Positions 24,457-32,095 are shown, numbered from the stretch's first letter. The stretch is 64,000 nucleotides of DNA from Lutispora sp003527145 (GCA_029983695.1 JASBZB010000006.1:68897-132896), one strand, 5' to 3'. The notes: generated by a model from the sequence alone, not told the origin. Translations and numbers: made by a program.

Positions 24457-25620
24457 ATGAATAAGCAAAGACTCTCGGCACTTCTGGATAAGAATGAATC
24501 AACCAAGCTGGATTTTAAAGAAATGCTGTCAATTAAAACCGAATGGGAAAAAAAAGAGCTGGCTAAGGATGTATCCGCCATTGCAAATTCAAAGGGCGGA
24601 AGAGGATATATCATATTTGGCATAGAGGATAAAACTAAGAGGGTGGTCGGCATAGAAGAGATGCCCCATCTGGAAGAGCAGATTCAGCAAATAATCAGCC
24701 AAAGATGCGATCCTCCTATCATGATAAGATTTGATATGGTGAGCTATGATGAAAAAGCAATAGGAGTTCTTACTATATACAAAAGCAGCCAAAAACCTCA
24801 TCAGATACTCCAGAATGGCTCTTTTTATCTCAGAAGAGGATCGACTACAGACATAGCTCGAAGAGAAGAAATTGCAGGCATGCTCCAGGATTCAGGGCTT
24901 TTGCAGTACGAGACAACAGCTTTGAATAATGTACATGTAGATCAGCTTGATTCAAACATTTTGATGGAGTATCTTGCTAATTCCGGCTTAAAAATAGAGT
25001 ATGAAAAGATTGACAACATATATCCTTTATTAGAGGGATTAGGTATACTTTGCAGGGAGGAGGATCTGGATAAATTTCATCCCACTATAGGAGGGATGCT
25101 TGTATTCGGCTATAAACCCCAGCAATTTCTTCCTCATGCAGGAATAAAGGTAATAGATGGAAAGACAAGGACGGCACGATACTTTGAAGGGGATATAACT
25201 TCTATGCTGAACCATGTGGAGGAATACCTTGAAAATCTAATAAAAAAGCCGGATTATCCTATGGCAGCCCTATTTGAGGCAGTTGCCAATGCGGTGGTTC
25301 ATAGAGATTACTTCAGCTATGGAAGAGAGATTATAATATATATTGCAAGCGGTCATATTGAAGTCAGCAATCCGGGGGCATTATGCCATCTGGATGGGGT
25401 CCAGTCACTGTTGAATGAAAATAACCCCTATAGACGGAACAATTGGCTTTATCATAGACTGCTGGTTCTGGACGAGAAAAAAAGATTTTTAAAGACAGGT
25501 TCAGGTCTAAAAAGGATAAAGAATTCCTTTTCAGATCATGGAAGGGTAAAATTTATAAACAACGAAAAAAGAAATTTATTTAAAATCATATTACCGGGAG
25601 GATTCAAAACTTTGTATTAA
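24457..25620 (+). CDS. AlbA-domain (Schlafen-type) putative regulator with ATPase-like C-terminus
   Basis: A 387-residue protein. Residues about 8-125 form an AlbA_2 domain: ESTKLDFKEML, AIANSKGGRGYIIFGIEDKT and SFYLRRGSTTDIARREEIAG are its marks. From about 230 comes an HATPase_c_4-type region with AVANAVVHRDYFSYGREIII and SGHIEVSNPGAL. Such proteins are often called transcriptional regulators, and some act in defence or RNA processing; no role is proven here. ATG 24457 follows GGGGGTG; an upstream in-frame ATG lacks a site. It lies 29 bases before the TPR protein gene. Confidence 0.82.
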   Translation: MNKQRLSALLDKNESTKLDFKEMLSIKTEWEKKELAKDVSAIANSKGGRGYIIFGIEDKTKRVVGIEEMPHLEEQIQQIISQRCDPPIMIRFDMVSYDEKAIGVLTIYKSSQKPHQILQNGSFYLRRGSTTDIARREEIAGMLQDSGLLQYETTALNNVHVDQLDSNILMEYLANSGLKIEYEKIDNIYPLLEGLGILCREEDLDKFHPTIGGMLVFGYKPQQFLPHAGIKVIDGKTRTARYFEGDITSMLNHVEEYLENLIKKPDYPMAALFEAVANAVVHRDYFSYGREIIIYIASGHIEVSNPGALCHLDGVQSLLNENNPYRRNNWLYHRLLVLDEKKRFLKTGSGLKRIKNSFSDHGRVKFINNEKRNLFKIILPGGFKTLY

Positions 25621-25649
25621 AATCCCGAAAGGCGTTTGGGTGGTGTATT

Positions 25650-27353
25650 ATGAGAGAAAAAAAAGTCGTACCTTTTGAAAGGGAAGCGGATTTTTACTTT
25701 GACTTAAGCTTTAAGTATTTGCAGAACGGCAGATTGAAAACCGCTTTAAGATATATTGAAAAAGCAGTAAATATAAAACCTGACGACAGCTACATGCAGT
25801 TCAACTATGCCGGCCTTTTGGCTGAACTTGGTCATATAGAACATTCTTCCAGTGTGCTTCTGAACATAGTAAATAACTTGGATCCATGCTATGATGAATG
25901 CTATTTCGGGTTGGGCTGCAATTTTCTTCAGATCCAAAAGATTAAAAAGGCATTGGGATACTTTGAGAAATACTTAAGCCTTGCTCCTTATGGAGAATTT
26001 GCAGAAGAAGCGGAGCATCTGGTGGAAATGCTTACAATGATCATAGATGCTAATAATAACCTTGACGATGAGGAACTGGAGAAGATATACAAAATAGAAG
26101 AGGATGCAATAAAGTTCATGGAAAGAAGAGATTACGAAAAGGCTCTGAAGAACCTTGAAGAAGTGGTCTCAAAACTTCCTAACGCAGTCCCTGCGAAGAA
26201 TAATCTATCCTTGACAAATTACTACTTAGGCAAGATAGATATAGCAATAGCCATGGCAAAAGAAGTGCTTGCATATGAGCAAGGCAACGTTCATGCAAAC
26301 TGCAATCTTGCAATATATTATAACAAGCTTGGAATAAGCAGCTTGCTGGAAAGACAGATACGCATCATCAAAAAGCTGTATCCGGAAAATGAGGATTATG
26401 CATATAAGATCGCTGACACATTGGGCTGCCTTAACAGGTATAAAGAAGCTTATGATGCATACAAAAGGCTCCTCAGGATAAACGGAGAAAACCCGAAATA
26501 TGTCCATCTAACTGCAGTAGCCGCATTTAACTGCAGAAAGTTTAAAGAAGCGGCAGCACTATGGGAAAGGCTTCAAGAAACCGATAAAGAGAATTTTCTT
26601 GGAGATTATTATTTCAATATAGCTGTTGAAACCCAAGAAGGCATTAGGGAATTCAAATACATGCCCTATCTTTATCAGCTCCCTAAAGAGGAAGTAGGAA
26701 GAAGAATAGATATAATATATGAATTCTTATCTTTAAGGGAAGGCGAAGCAAAAGCGCGGTTAGCTGGTGACGAGCATATCAAGGACATCATATATTTTGT
26801 CATAAGCTTTGATAAGATTGTGCTGAGGAAGATGGTCTTCAATAAAATAAGAAAAGAAAATATAATCGAGCTTGAAGAAGTGATCAGAAAATATATTCTT
26901 AGGCCGGATATCGATAAGAACATAAAGATAGAAGCTGCTTTTCTGCTCAACAAGATAGGCGCGAAAGAGCCCTATTATGTGCTTATGGATGGGGAGATAA
27001 AGGAGATAACCATTGAGCCTGATGGGCTGCTTGAAGATGAGTGGAAAAAGGAATGGGAAGAAGTAAAGAATAAAACGCTGAAGATGATGAAAAGCTGCTA
27101 TAAGACACCTTATAAGAAAATAGTGGAAGATATCTGGTATGATTTCATAAAATCATCATATCCGGAAGTCCCCAGTATAGGGAAGATAGAGATATGGGCA
27201 GCCGCTTTGGAATTTGCATATTGTAGATTTACTTGTAAGGAAGTGACTCAGCGGCAGCTGGCTGATAAATATAAGGTATCAAAAAGCTCCATAAGCGAGA
27301 AATCCAGGATCATATTCAGCTATATAGAAAACAAATTCAGGGAAAGAGAATAA
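25650..27353 (+). CDS. TPR-repeat protein with C-terminal helix-turn-helix
   Basis: A 567-residue cytoplasmic protein. Tetratricopeptide repeats fill residues about 10-330 (YLQNGRLKTALRYIEKAVNI; CYFGLGCNFLQIQKIKKALG; KIADTLGCLNRYKEAYDAYK). A helical linker follows, and the last 45 residues form an HTH (VTQRQLADKYKVSKSSISEK). The pairing suggests a regulator whose TPR part senses a peptide or protein partner, as in RRNPP-like systems, though the HTH is at the opposite end from those. It probably shares a transcript with the AlbA-domain gene. Its terminator overlaps its own end and that of the convergent gene. Confidence 0.7.
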   Translation: MREKKVVPFEREADFYFDLSFKYLQNGRLKTALRYIEKAVNIKPDDSYMQFNYAGLLAELGHIEHSSSVLLNIVNNLDPCYDECYFGLGCNFLQIQKIKKALGYFEKYLSLAPYGEFAEEAEHLVEMLTMIIDANNNLDDEELEKIYKIEEDAIKFMERRDYEKALKNLEEVVSKLPNAVPAKNNLSLTNYYLGKIDIAIAMAKEVLAYEQGNVHANCNLAIYYNKLGISSLLERQIRIIKKLYPENEDYAYKIADTLGCLNRYKEAYDAYKRLLRINGENPKYVHLTAVAAFNCRKFKEAAALWERLQETDKENFLGDYYFNIAVETQEGIREFKYMPYLYQLPKEEVGRRIDIIYEFLSLREGEAKARLAGDEHIKDIIYFVISFDKIVLRKMVFNKIRKENIIELEEVIRKYILRPDIDKNIKIEAAFLLNKIGAKEPYYVLMDGEIKEITIEPDGLLEDEWKKEWEEVKNKTLKMMKSCYKTPYKKIVEDIWYDFIKSSYPEVPSIGKIEIWAAALEFAYCRFTCKEVTQRQLADKYKVSKSSISEKSRIIFSYIENKFRERE

Positions 27354-27378
27354 CTATCCTCTTTCCCTCTTTATTTTT
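27339..27378 (+). terminator. Terminator embedded in two convergent coding ends
   Basis: AGGGAAAGAG (27339-27348) pairs with CTCTTTCCCT (27359-27368), followed by CTTTATTTTTT. The 5' arm is inside the TPR gene and the 3' arm inside the end of the minus-strand flavin reductase gene; their stop codons are adjacent. Confidence 0.85.
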
Positions 27379-27938
27379 TGTTTCTTTCTTATGGAATATC
27401 CGAAAAAGCCCAGGGTTTCATCCAGACTCCAATACTCTCCATGATTGTAGCATATCAGATCTGCTTTTGATAAATGTATTTTTTGTTTCTCGTCCATGAG
27501 CCCTTCATCTACCGAAACTCCTACAATGTCAGAAATGAACATATGGTGAGAGCCCAGCGGTATAATGTCTTTTACCTTGCATTCCAAGCTCAACGGGGCC
27601 TCTCCTATGGAAGGGGATGTTACCAAATTGGACTTTTCAGGAGTCAAGCTCAAATATTCAAATTTATTTACCTCTCTCCCTGATTTAACCCCGCAGAAGT
27701 CCAATGCTTTACAAAGCTTCTTATTGGGCAGGTTGACTACAAAATCACCAGTATTTTTTATCATTTCAAAGGAATGCCTTTCAGGGCGCACTGAAATATA
27801 AAGCATGGGGGGATCCGAACAAATTATGCCCGTCCAGGCTATCGTAATTATATTGTTATCCCCGTTATGCGAGCATGAAACCATTACCGCAGGAACCGGG
27901 TAAAGCATGGTTCCCGGCTTCAATTGAATTTTAGACAT
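27354..27938 (-). CDS. Flavin reductase family (FMN-binding split-barrel) protein
   Basis: A 194-residue protein of the FlaRed/FlRd-like split-barrel family. Marks are LYPVPAVMVSCSH, NIITIAWTGIICSDPPMLYI, SVRPERHSFEMIKNTGDFVVNLP and GSHHMFISDIVGV. Anaerobe members are often flavoredoxin-like and bind FMN; the electron partner is unknown. It is convergent with the TPR gene with no bases between stop codons. A lone minus-strand gene in this region. Confidence 0.85.
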   Translation of the reverse strand: MSKIQLKPGTMLYPVPAVMVSCSHNGDNNIITIAWTGIICSDPPMLYISVRPERHSFEMIKNTGDFVVNLPNKKLCKALDFCGVKSGREVNKFEYLSLTPEKSNLVTSPSIGEAPLSLECKVKDIIPLGSHHMFISDIVGVSVDEGLMDEKQKIHLSKADLICYNHGEYWSLDETLGFFGYSIRKKQKIKRERG

Positions 27939-28081
27939 ATATGATCATCCTTTTCTACTTTTATTAATGATTGGCTTGCTGCAGCACAAACAGTTGCCTA
28001 ATGAAATGATAAAGCAATAGGCTGAAAAATTCAACCAAAGCCTGACCAAAAAAAAGTTTAGAAATATTAAGTCATGCTGTA

Positions 28082-28108
28082 ACAAAAAAAGGACCTGCAC
28101 ATAGTATA
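28082..28108 (+). promoter_or_regulatory. Sigma-K-type promoter of the small membrane protein array
   Basis: AC (28082-28083), 16 bases, then CATAGTATA (28100-28108): an exact fit to the AC-N16/17-CATANNNTA pattern used by mother-cell sigma-K. It sits 48 bases before the first gene. The flanks GCTGTAAC and TAGAAGTG recur at the second promoter 1.3 kb downstream. Confidence 0.65.
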
Positions 28109-28155
28109 GAAGTGGGAAGAGAGAGAACAACCCTTTGGATGGGAGGAGGTTATAT

Positions 28156-28293
28156 ATGAACAATATATTCTTGTTATTGCTGGTGCTCATCATACTTCTG
28201 GCCAGCGGCTGCAAAAACAGCAATTTCATATTTATTATAGCTCTTGCCATCCTTGCCCTGGGTGCTCAAGATAAGCTCAAATTCCTGATATAA
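28156..28293 (+). CDS. 45-residue helical-hairpin membrane protein (array member 1)
   Basis: A very small hydrophobic protein after a strong GGGAGGAGG site. It has two short membrane helices (FLLLLVLIILLAS and NFIFIIALAILALG) joined by the polar turn GCKNSN. This is the minimal form of the repeat seen in the next three genes (LAS-x-C ... NFxFII). There is no lipobox-type signal cleavage context: the cysteine lies after LASG but the sequence continues as a second helix. Function unknown; the promoter suggests late sporulation expression. Confidence 0.7.
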   Translation: MNNIFLLLLVLIILLASGCKNSNFIFIIALAILALGAQDKLKFLI

Positions 28294-28324
28294 TGATTAA
28301 AAAATATAAAAAGGAGGTGTAAAT

Positions 28325-28555
28325 ATGGGTTTATGCGGTAATGTTGCAGGTGCTGGCTGCGGACCTGTTGCTCCTATTGTAGAAGAAAAGTGCTGCTGCC
28401 CCGGTGAGAATTCCTTCTTGCTTTTGCTGCTTCTCTTTATACTCCTTGCATCTTGTGTTACACGAGGCATCACTAATAACTTCTTCTTCATTATAATACT
28501 TGCAATAATAGCCTTTGGAGGCTTTGGAAGAACCTTCTTCGGAGAATTCTTTTAG
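28325..28555 (+). CDS. 76-residue Cys-rich helical-hairpin membrane protein (array member 2)
   Basis: The N-tail has MGLCGNVAGAGCGPV and a CCCP cluster. Then come two hydrophobic helices, FLLLLLLFILLASC and FFFIIILAIIAFGGFG, separated by a short polar loop VTRGITNN, ending RTFFGEFF. It is near-identical to members 3 and 4 over the last 45 residues. The Gly/Cys-rich start plus a hydrophobic hairpin recalls tiny spore proteins such as the YjcZ group, but I cannot assign a family. The AAGGAGGTG site is strong. Confidence 0.75.
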   Translation: MGLCGNVAGAGCGPVAPIVEEKCCCPGENSFLLLLLLFILLASCVTRGITNNFFFIIILAIIAFGGFGRTFFGEFF

Positions 28556-28561
28556 TATCAA

Positions 28562-28582
28562 ATAAAGCCGCTTCAGCTTTAT
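28562..28582 (+). promoter_or_regulatory. Intercistronic hairpin in the array
   Basis: ATAAAGC-CGCTTCA-GCTTTAT, 7-bp stem without a T run. It is more likely an mRNA-processing or stabilising hairpin than a terminator. Confidence 0.5.
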
Positions 28583-28600
28583 CAGGAAGGAGGTGCTTTA

Positions 28601-28789
28601 ATGTCAGGTAATTTTGATAATGTATTAGGAGCGTTTGATTCAAACTCTTTCTTGCTGCTGCTGCTTTTGTTTATTCTCTTGGCATCTTGTGTAACAAAAG
28701 GAGTTGAGAAAAACTTCTTCTTTATCATAATACTTGCAGTAATAGCCTTTGGAGGCTTTGGAAGAACTTTCTTCGGAACAGGCCTATAA
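28601..28789 (+). CDS. 62-residue helical-hairpin membrane protein (array member 3)
   Basis: A paralogue of members 2 and 4 with a different, Cys-free N-tail (MSGNFDNVLGAFDSN). The shared part is FLLLLLLFILLASC, loop VTKGVEKN, then FFFIIILAVIAFGGFGRTFFG. Site AGGAAGGAGGTG precedes the ATG. The changed N-tail with a conserved hairpin suggests that the hairpin is the working module and the tails specify partners. Function unknown. Confidence 0.75.
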   Translation: MSGNFDNVLGAFDSNSFLLLLLLFILLASCVTKGVEKNFFFIIILAVIAFGGFGRTFFGTGL

Positions 28790-28800
28790 GCACAAAAGAT

Positions 28801-28817
28801 CCCAGGCTTAGCCTGGG
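28801..28817 (+). promoter_or_regulatory. Intercistronic hairpin in the array
   Basis: CCCAGGC-TTA-GCCTGGG, perfect 7-bp GC-rich stem with only TCTAAG after it, so not a standard terminator. Confidence 0.55.
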
Positions 28818-28864
28818 TCTAAGATACAACAATTTCTTATATTCAGAATAAAGGAGGTGTAGAT

Positions 28865-29095
28865 ATGGGTTTATGCGGTAATGTTGCAGGTATAGGGACT
28901 GGCTGCGGGCCTGTTGCAGGGATAGCAGACTTCTGCAAACCAGGCGAATTCTCCTTCTTGCTGCTGCTTGTGCTCTTCATATTATTGGCTTCCTGCATTA
29001 CAAGAGGCAGGGATAGCAATTTCTTCTTTATCATAATACTTGCAGTAATTGCTTTCGGAGGGTTTGGAAGAACTTTCTTTGGAGTAGGAATTTAA
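28865..29095 (+). CDS. 76-residue Cys-rich helical-hairpin membrane protein (array member 4)
   Basis: A close copy of member 2: the ribosome site and first ten codons are identical except for one base. N-tail MGLCGNVAGIGTGCGPVAGI, then a DFCKPGE segment, helix FLLLLVLFILLASC, loop ITRGRDSN, helix FFFIIILAVIAFGGFG and RTFFGVGI. The DNA identity at both ends with a diverged middle suggests recent duplication or gene conversion within the array. Confidence 0.75.
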   Translation: MGLCGNVAGIGTGCGPVAGIADFCKPGEFSFLLLLVLFILLASCITRGRDSNFFFIIILAVIAFGGFGRTFFGVGI

Positions 29096-29131
29096 CAGAA
29101 GGTTAATTTAAGCCCATAAGGAGGTGCTTAT

Positions 29132-29350
29132 ATGGGCATAGCATCACAAGAATGCTGCGAGCCGACGGGGGGCCTGTTCGGTTCTAACTGGATTTGGATA
29201 ATACTCCTGATACTCTTTTTCTGCGGAGGCTTCGGCGGCTCAGGATGCGGAGGCGGCATATTAGGCGGCAATTTCCTGGGTAACAATGGAATATGGATAA
29301 TACTGATTATACTGTTTTTCTTCTGCTTCTGCGGCAAAAGAATATTTTAA
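29132..29350 (+). CDS. 72-residue Gly/Cys-rich two-helix membrane protein (array member 5)
   Basis: A different type from members 1-4. Two Trp-Ile-rich helices (NWIWIILLILFFC and NGIWIILIILFFFCFC) flank a Gly/Cys loop (GGFGGSGCGGGILGG). The two helices are themselves an internal repeat. The N-tail has CCEP. The AAGGAGGTG site is strong. Gly-Cys-rich tiny membrane proteins of this look are often found among spore coat or cortex-associated products; this is inference. A perfect hairpin (29353-29378) follows. Confidence 0.7.
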   Translation: MGIASQECCEPTGGLFGSNWIWIILLILFFCGGFGGSGCGGGILGGNFLGNNGIWIILIILFFFCFCGKRIF

Positions 29351-29352
29351 GA

Positions 29353-29378
29353 TTAAGCCCGGCTTGAACCGGGCTTAA
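29353..29378 (+). terminator. Hairpin after array member 5, possible weak terminator
   Basis: TTAAGCCCGG-CTTGAA-CCGGGCTTAA: perfect 10-bp stem followed by AACTTCT rather than a T run. A second sigma-K-type promoter follows 20 bases later, consistent with a transcript boundary. Confidence 0.55.
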
Positions 29379-29399
29379 AACTTCTAAGGAAAAGCTGTA

Positions 29400-29426
29400 A
29401 CCAAAATAAGCTTAGGGAATAAAATA
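29400..29426 (+). promoter_or_regulatory. Second sigma-K-type promoter in the array
   Basis: AC (29400-29401), 16 bases, then AATAAAATA (29418-29426), flanked by GCTGTAAC and TAGAAGTG exactly as at 28082-28108. The first base of the -10 differs from the CATA consensus. Confidence 0.6.
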
Positions 29427-29497
29427 GAAGTGAGAATAGATTAGAACCTGTTTAGTGTCTGCTAAAGAGGTTCTTATATCCCGAGGAGGGTTTTGGT

Positions 29498-29728
29498 ATG
29501 GGTTTTTTTGATGAAATATTGGATAAAGACATTATATGGATACTGCTTTTGCTGTTTTTGGTGTGTATATTGCCCCAAAGATGCTCCGAACCTATCGTGA
29601 AAAACAAAGGCTTAAAGGAAGAAAGCGACCAATGCGGTAAAGAAGATATAGAGTGCGGCAAATATAGCAAAGATATAATTTATAGGAAAGCAAAAAGCCA
29701 AAAAGAGCGCAGGAGGCTCGTATACTAA
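29498..29728 (+). CDS. 76-residue single-helix membrane protein with basic tail (array member 6)
   Basis: MGFFDEILDKD, then one hydrophobic segment (IIWILLLLFLVCIL), then a charged tail with four cysteines in all in the protein (PQRCSEP, DQCGKEDIECGKY) and a basic end, KSQKERRRLVY. No family is recognised. It is the first gene after the second sigma-K-type promoter; GAGGAGGG precedes the ATG. A recruiting or anchoring protein with the tail on the cytosolic side is plausible by the positive-inside rule. Confidence 0.65.
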   Translation: MGFFDEILDKDIIWILLLLFLVCILPQRCSEPIVKNKGLKEESDQCGKEDIECGKYSKDIIYRKAKSQKERRRLVY

Positions 29729-29752
29729 AATAAGACTTTTGGAGGTAGTTGC

Positions 29753-30376
29753 ATGGCTTATGGTAGAAACAATAACAGGTATGATGAAAGAGATATTGAA
29801 TCTATAAAGGAGAAAATATCTGAACAGATGCCTGGGGTGGATTTAAACAATATTGATCAGCAGCAAATGAAAAGAATGGTTATGGACCAGATAAACAATA
29901 ATCCAAACATAAATATAAGCCAAGATGTAAAGGATAAAATAAACAGAGGGGATATTGAAGGTCTTAAAAAGGAATTGATTCAGTATTTAGATAATCAAAA
30001 CAGTCAGGACGGTTCAAGCCAGAGGCTGAGCAATATGCTCAAAAGTAATGACTTTGATGGCTTAAAAGATGAATTAATGGGAATGCTCATAAAAGGTATG
30101 AGCAATCAAAAAAAAAATGAGGTAAATGACGGCGAAGATAAAAGGGCGGAGAATACGGCTTATCAAAATCCTTTGACAGCTTTATTCGATGAAACCCTTT
30201 TAAACAATATTATGGAAAAATTCTTCGATGGAAATAAAAACGATAAAAGGATAGTTTTCTTAAACTCGATAAAACCATTTGTATCCGATAAGAGGCAAAA
30301 AGCCCTGGACGATTGTGTAAAGGCTATGAATGTGATTGCGATGATGGAAAGATTGGGTTTTAAGGCAGGGAGATAA
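29753..30376 (+). CDS. 207-residue hydrophilic helical protein (array member 7), unknown
   Basis: An Asn/Gln/Asp-rich soluble protein starting MAYGRNNNRYDERDIESIKE. Two related segments recur: INRGDIEGLKKELIQYLDNQ and LKSNDFDGLKDELMGMLIKG. The C-terminal 40 residues, FLNSIKPFVSDKRQKALDDC with VIAMMERLGF, look like a short helical module seen in clostridial small proteins, usually as LLxALKPYLSxxR. Site TTGGAGG. It lies 24 bases after member 6 and 2 bases before member 8. I cannot assign a function; partner of the membrane array is inferred from context. Confidence 0.65.
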   Translation: MAYGRNNNRYDERDIESIKEKISEQMPGVDLNNIDQQQMKRMVMDQINNNPNINISQDVKDKINRGDIEGLKKELIQYLDNQNSQDGSSQRLSNMLKSNDFDGLKDELMGMLIKGMSNQKKNEVNDGEDKRAENTAYQNPLTALFDETLLNNIMEKFFDGNKNDKRIVFLNSIKPFVSDKRQKALDDCVKAMNVIAMMERLGFKAGR

Positions 30377-30378
30377 AA

Positions 30379-30555
30379 TTGGATATAATAAAAGTTGTGA
30401 ATTTTGTATCAGCCAACTTTACTTTTGAAGATTTGTTTTTTCTTGGTATATTGCTTGTCCTTTTTCTGGAGCGAAAATGTGATAAGATTTTTATAGGCTT
30501 GTTGATATTTGTTTTTATATCCGGCTTGAGACAAGAACTATTATCTTTTAGATAA
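30379..30555 (+). CDS. 58-residue helical-hairpin membrane protein (array member 8)
   Basis: A TTG start two bases after the previous stop, with GGGAGA inside the previous gene end. The N-terminus is short and amphipathic (MDIIKVVNFVSANFTFED). Two hydrophobic segments (LFFLGILLVLFLE and FIGLLIFVFISGL) are joined by a charged turn, RKCDKI. The layout mirrors members 1-4 with little sequence identity, and one turn cysteine is kept. Translational coupling to member 7 is likely. Confidence 0.6.
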   Translation: MDIIKVVNFVSANFTFEDLFFLGILLVLFLERKCDKIFIGLLIFVFISGLRQELLSFR

Positions 30556-30653
30556 GGGCTCTTGTCTAAATTTTGCTTGCAAGATATCAGCAATATGCAG
30601 GAGTAAAGGGACAATACCATAGTCTAGATTGCATAATTCAGGAAAATATTGAC

Positions 30654-30682
30654 TTGGTATATGCTAAGATAAATAGTATAAT
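30654..30682 (+). promoter_or_regulatory. Sigma-A-type promoter of the CNNM gene
   Basis: TTGGTA, 17-base spacer, perfect TATAAT, about 36 bases before the ATG. Confidence 0.55.
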
Positions 30683-30718
30683 ATTATACAAAATACTTTA
30701 TTAGGGGGAATTTTTTTA

Positions 30719-32050
30719 ATGGACGGGGACCTGTGGTCGCAAATGTTTGTAATCTTATTACTGATAGGGATTAACGCATTCTTTGCCGCTTCCGAAATGG
30801 CAATAGTATCTATCAGGCAATCGAAACTGAAGCCTCTCATAGAAGAGGGAAACAAAGCCGCCAAAATTGTAGATAATTTTATTGAAGAACCGAGCAAGCT
30901 GCTTGCTACCATTCAAGTAGGAATCACTTTTGCAGGCTTCTTTGCCAGCGCGCTGAGTGCTAAGACTCTTGCTGTATATTTGGCTGAAGTACTAAAAAAA
31001 TCGAACCTGGCAATTATATCTACATATGCAGATTCTTTTTCCTTTATATTTATAACCATGCTCATGGCATACATAACTTTAGTTCTGGGAGAGCTGGTAC
31101 CTAAGAGGATGGCTCTGCAGTGGTCCGATAAGGTTGCCCTTGCCGTAGCGAAGCCAATTTTGTTCCTTTCTAAGATTGCTTTTCCTATAGTCAAGCTTTT
31201 GACCTTCTCCACAAACTTCATAGTCAAGATGTTTGGAGGTTCCGCAGAAAATAATTCAAGCCAAATTACCGAAGAAGAAATACGTCTTATGATAAATGTA
31301 GGAGAAGAGAGAGGGATCATCAGAGAAACAGAGACGGAAATGATCAACAGCATCTTTGAATTTGACGACACAGTGGTTAAGGAAGTAATGACACCCAGAA
31401 CAGATATAGCGGCTATCAATATAAACGCTTCCCTTGAGGAAATTATGGAAGTGATTGTTGAAGAGCATTTCTCCCGTATACCTGTATATGAAGATACAAT
31501 AGATAATATAGTGGGATTGTTATATGTTAAAGATTTATTCGGCATGATGAAGTATGGAAAAGAATTTAAAGTTTCTTTAAAAGATATTATCAGGCCCGCC
31601 TACTTTGTGCCCGAGTATAAAAAGATAGATGAGCTTTTTAAAGAGATGCAGAAATCCAAGACCCATATAGCCATTGTAATAGATGAATATGGCGGTACAG
31701 CCGGGCTTATTACTATAGAAGATTTGCTGGAAGAAATCGTAGGAAACATCTTCGATGAATATGATGATGTGGTGCTGGAGTATGAACAGCTTGATGATAA
31801 TACATATTTGATCAACGGTATGCTCAGCATTGATGAGGTCAATGACATAATGCATACTGAGCTTCCAGAGGATGAGCTGGAGTTTGACACTATAAGCGGT
31901 ATGGTTTTGAGCCTTTCGGGTAAAATGCCCGAGGTGGGGGACGAAGTTGAGTTTGACGGAGTGCAATTCCGCATTGAAGAAGTGGATGATAAGAGGATAA
32001 CTAAGATAAAGGTAAAAAAACAATCTGAAGAAACAAAAGAAGAGGAATAA
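30719..32050 (+). CDS. CNNM/CorC-family hemolysin-like transporter with CBS domains
   Basis: A 443-residue membrane protein. The DUF21/CNNM region (about 1-185) contains IGINAFFAASEMAIVSIRQS and LVLGELVPKRMALQ. A CBS pair follows (VMTPRTDIAAININASLEEI; HFSRIPVYEDTIDNIVGLLY; HIAIVIDEYGGTAGLITIED). The CorC_HlyC domain closes it (YLINGMLSIDEVNDIMHTEL; GDEVEFDGVQFRIEEVDDKR). Characterised relatives export Mg2+ or Co2+. With mgtE 22 kb away this gives the window both Mg2+ import and putative efflux. GGGGGA precedes the ATG. Confidence 0.93.
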   Translation: MDGDLWSQMFVILLLIGINAFFAASEMAIVSIRQSKLKPLIEEGNKAAKIVDNFIEEPSKLLATIQVGITFAGFFASALSAKTLAVYLAEVLKKSNLAIISTYADSFSFIFITMLMAYITLVLGELVPKRMALQWSDKVALAVAKPILFLSKIAFPIVKLLTFSTNFIVKMFGGSAENNSSQITEEEIRLMINVGEERGIIRETETEMINSIFEFDDTVVKEVMTPRTDIAAININASLEEIMEVIVEEHFSRIPVYEDTIDNIVGLLYVKDLFGMMKYGKEFKVSLKDIIRPAYFVPEYKKIDELFKEMQKSKTHIAIVIDEYGGTAGLITIEDLLEEIVGNIFDEYDDVVLEYEQLDDNTYLINGMLSIDEVNDIMHTELPEDELEFDTISGMVLSLSGKMPEVGDEVEFDGVQFRIEEVDDKRITKIKVKKQSEETKEEE

Positions 32051-32055
32051 AAGTA

Positions 32056-32093
32056 AAGGGAGTTCATGTTTTTCATAACATGAACTCCTTTGG
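32056..32093. terminator. Bidirectional terminator between CNNM and paaK genes
   Basis: GGAGTTCATG (32059-32068) and CATGAACTCC (32079-32088) with a 10-base loop. It lies between convergent genes; T-rich bases follow on both strands (TTTGG plus, CCTTTACTTTT minus). Confidence 0.75.
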
Positions 32094-32095
32094 TT

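Noticed and set aside
28331..29034. Minus-strand ORFs opposite the small membrane protein genes
   Set aside because: Lys/Ser-rich antisense shadows of Leu/Phe-rich codons; strong ribosome sites are all on the plus strand.
28313..29095. CRISPR-like or tandem-repeat reading of the repeated DNA in the small-gene array
   Set aside because: The repeated segments are parts of paralogous coding sequences with ribosome sites, not short repeats with unique spacers.
29441..29482. Inverted segment AACCTGTTTAGTGTCTGCTAAAGAGGTT before array member 6 as a terminator
   Set aside because: Only short, imperfect pairing (AACCT/AGGTT) and no T run; at most a weak 5' leader structure.
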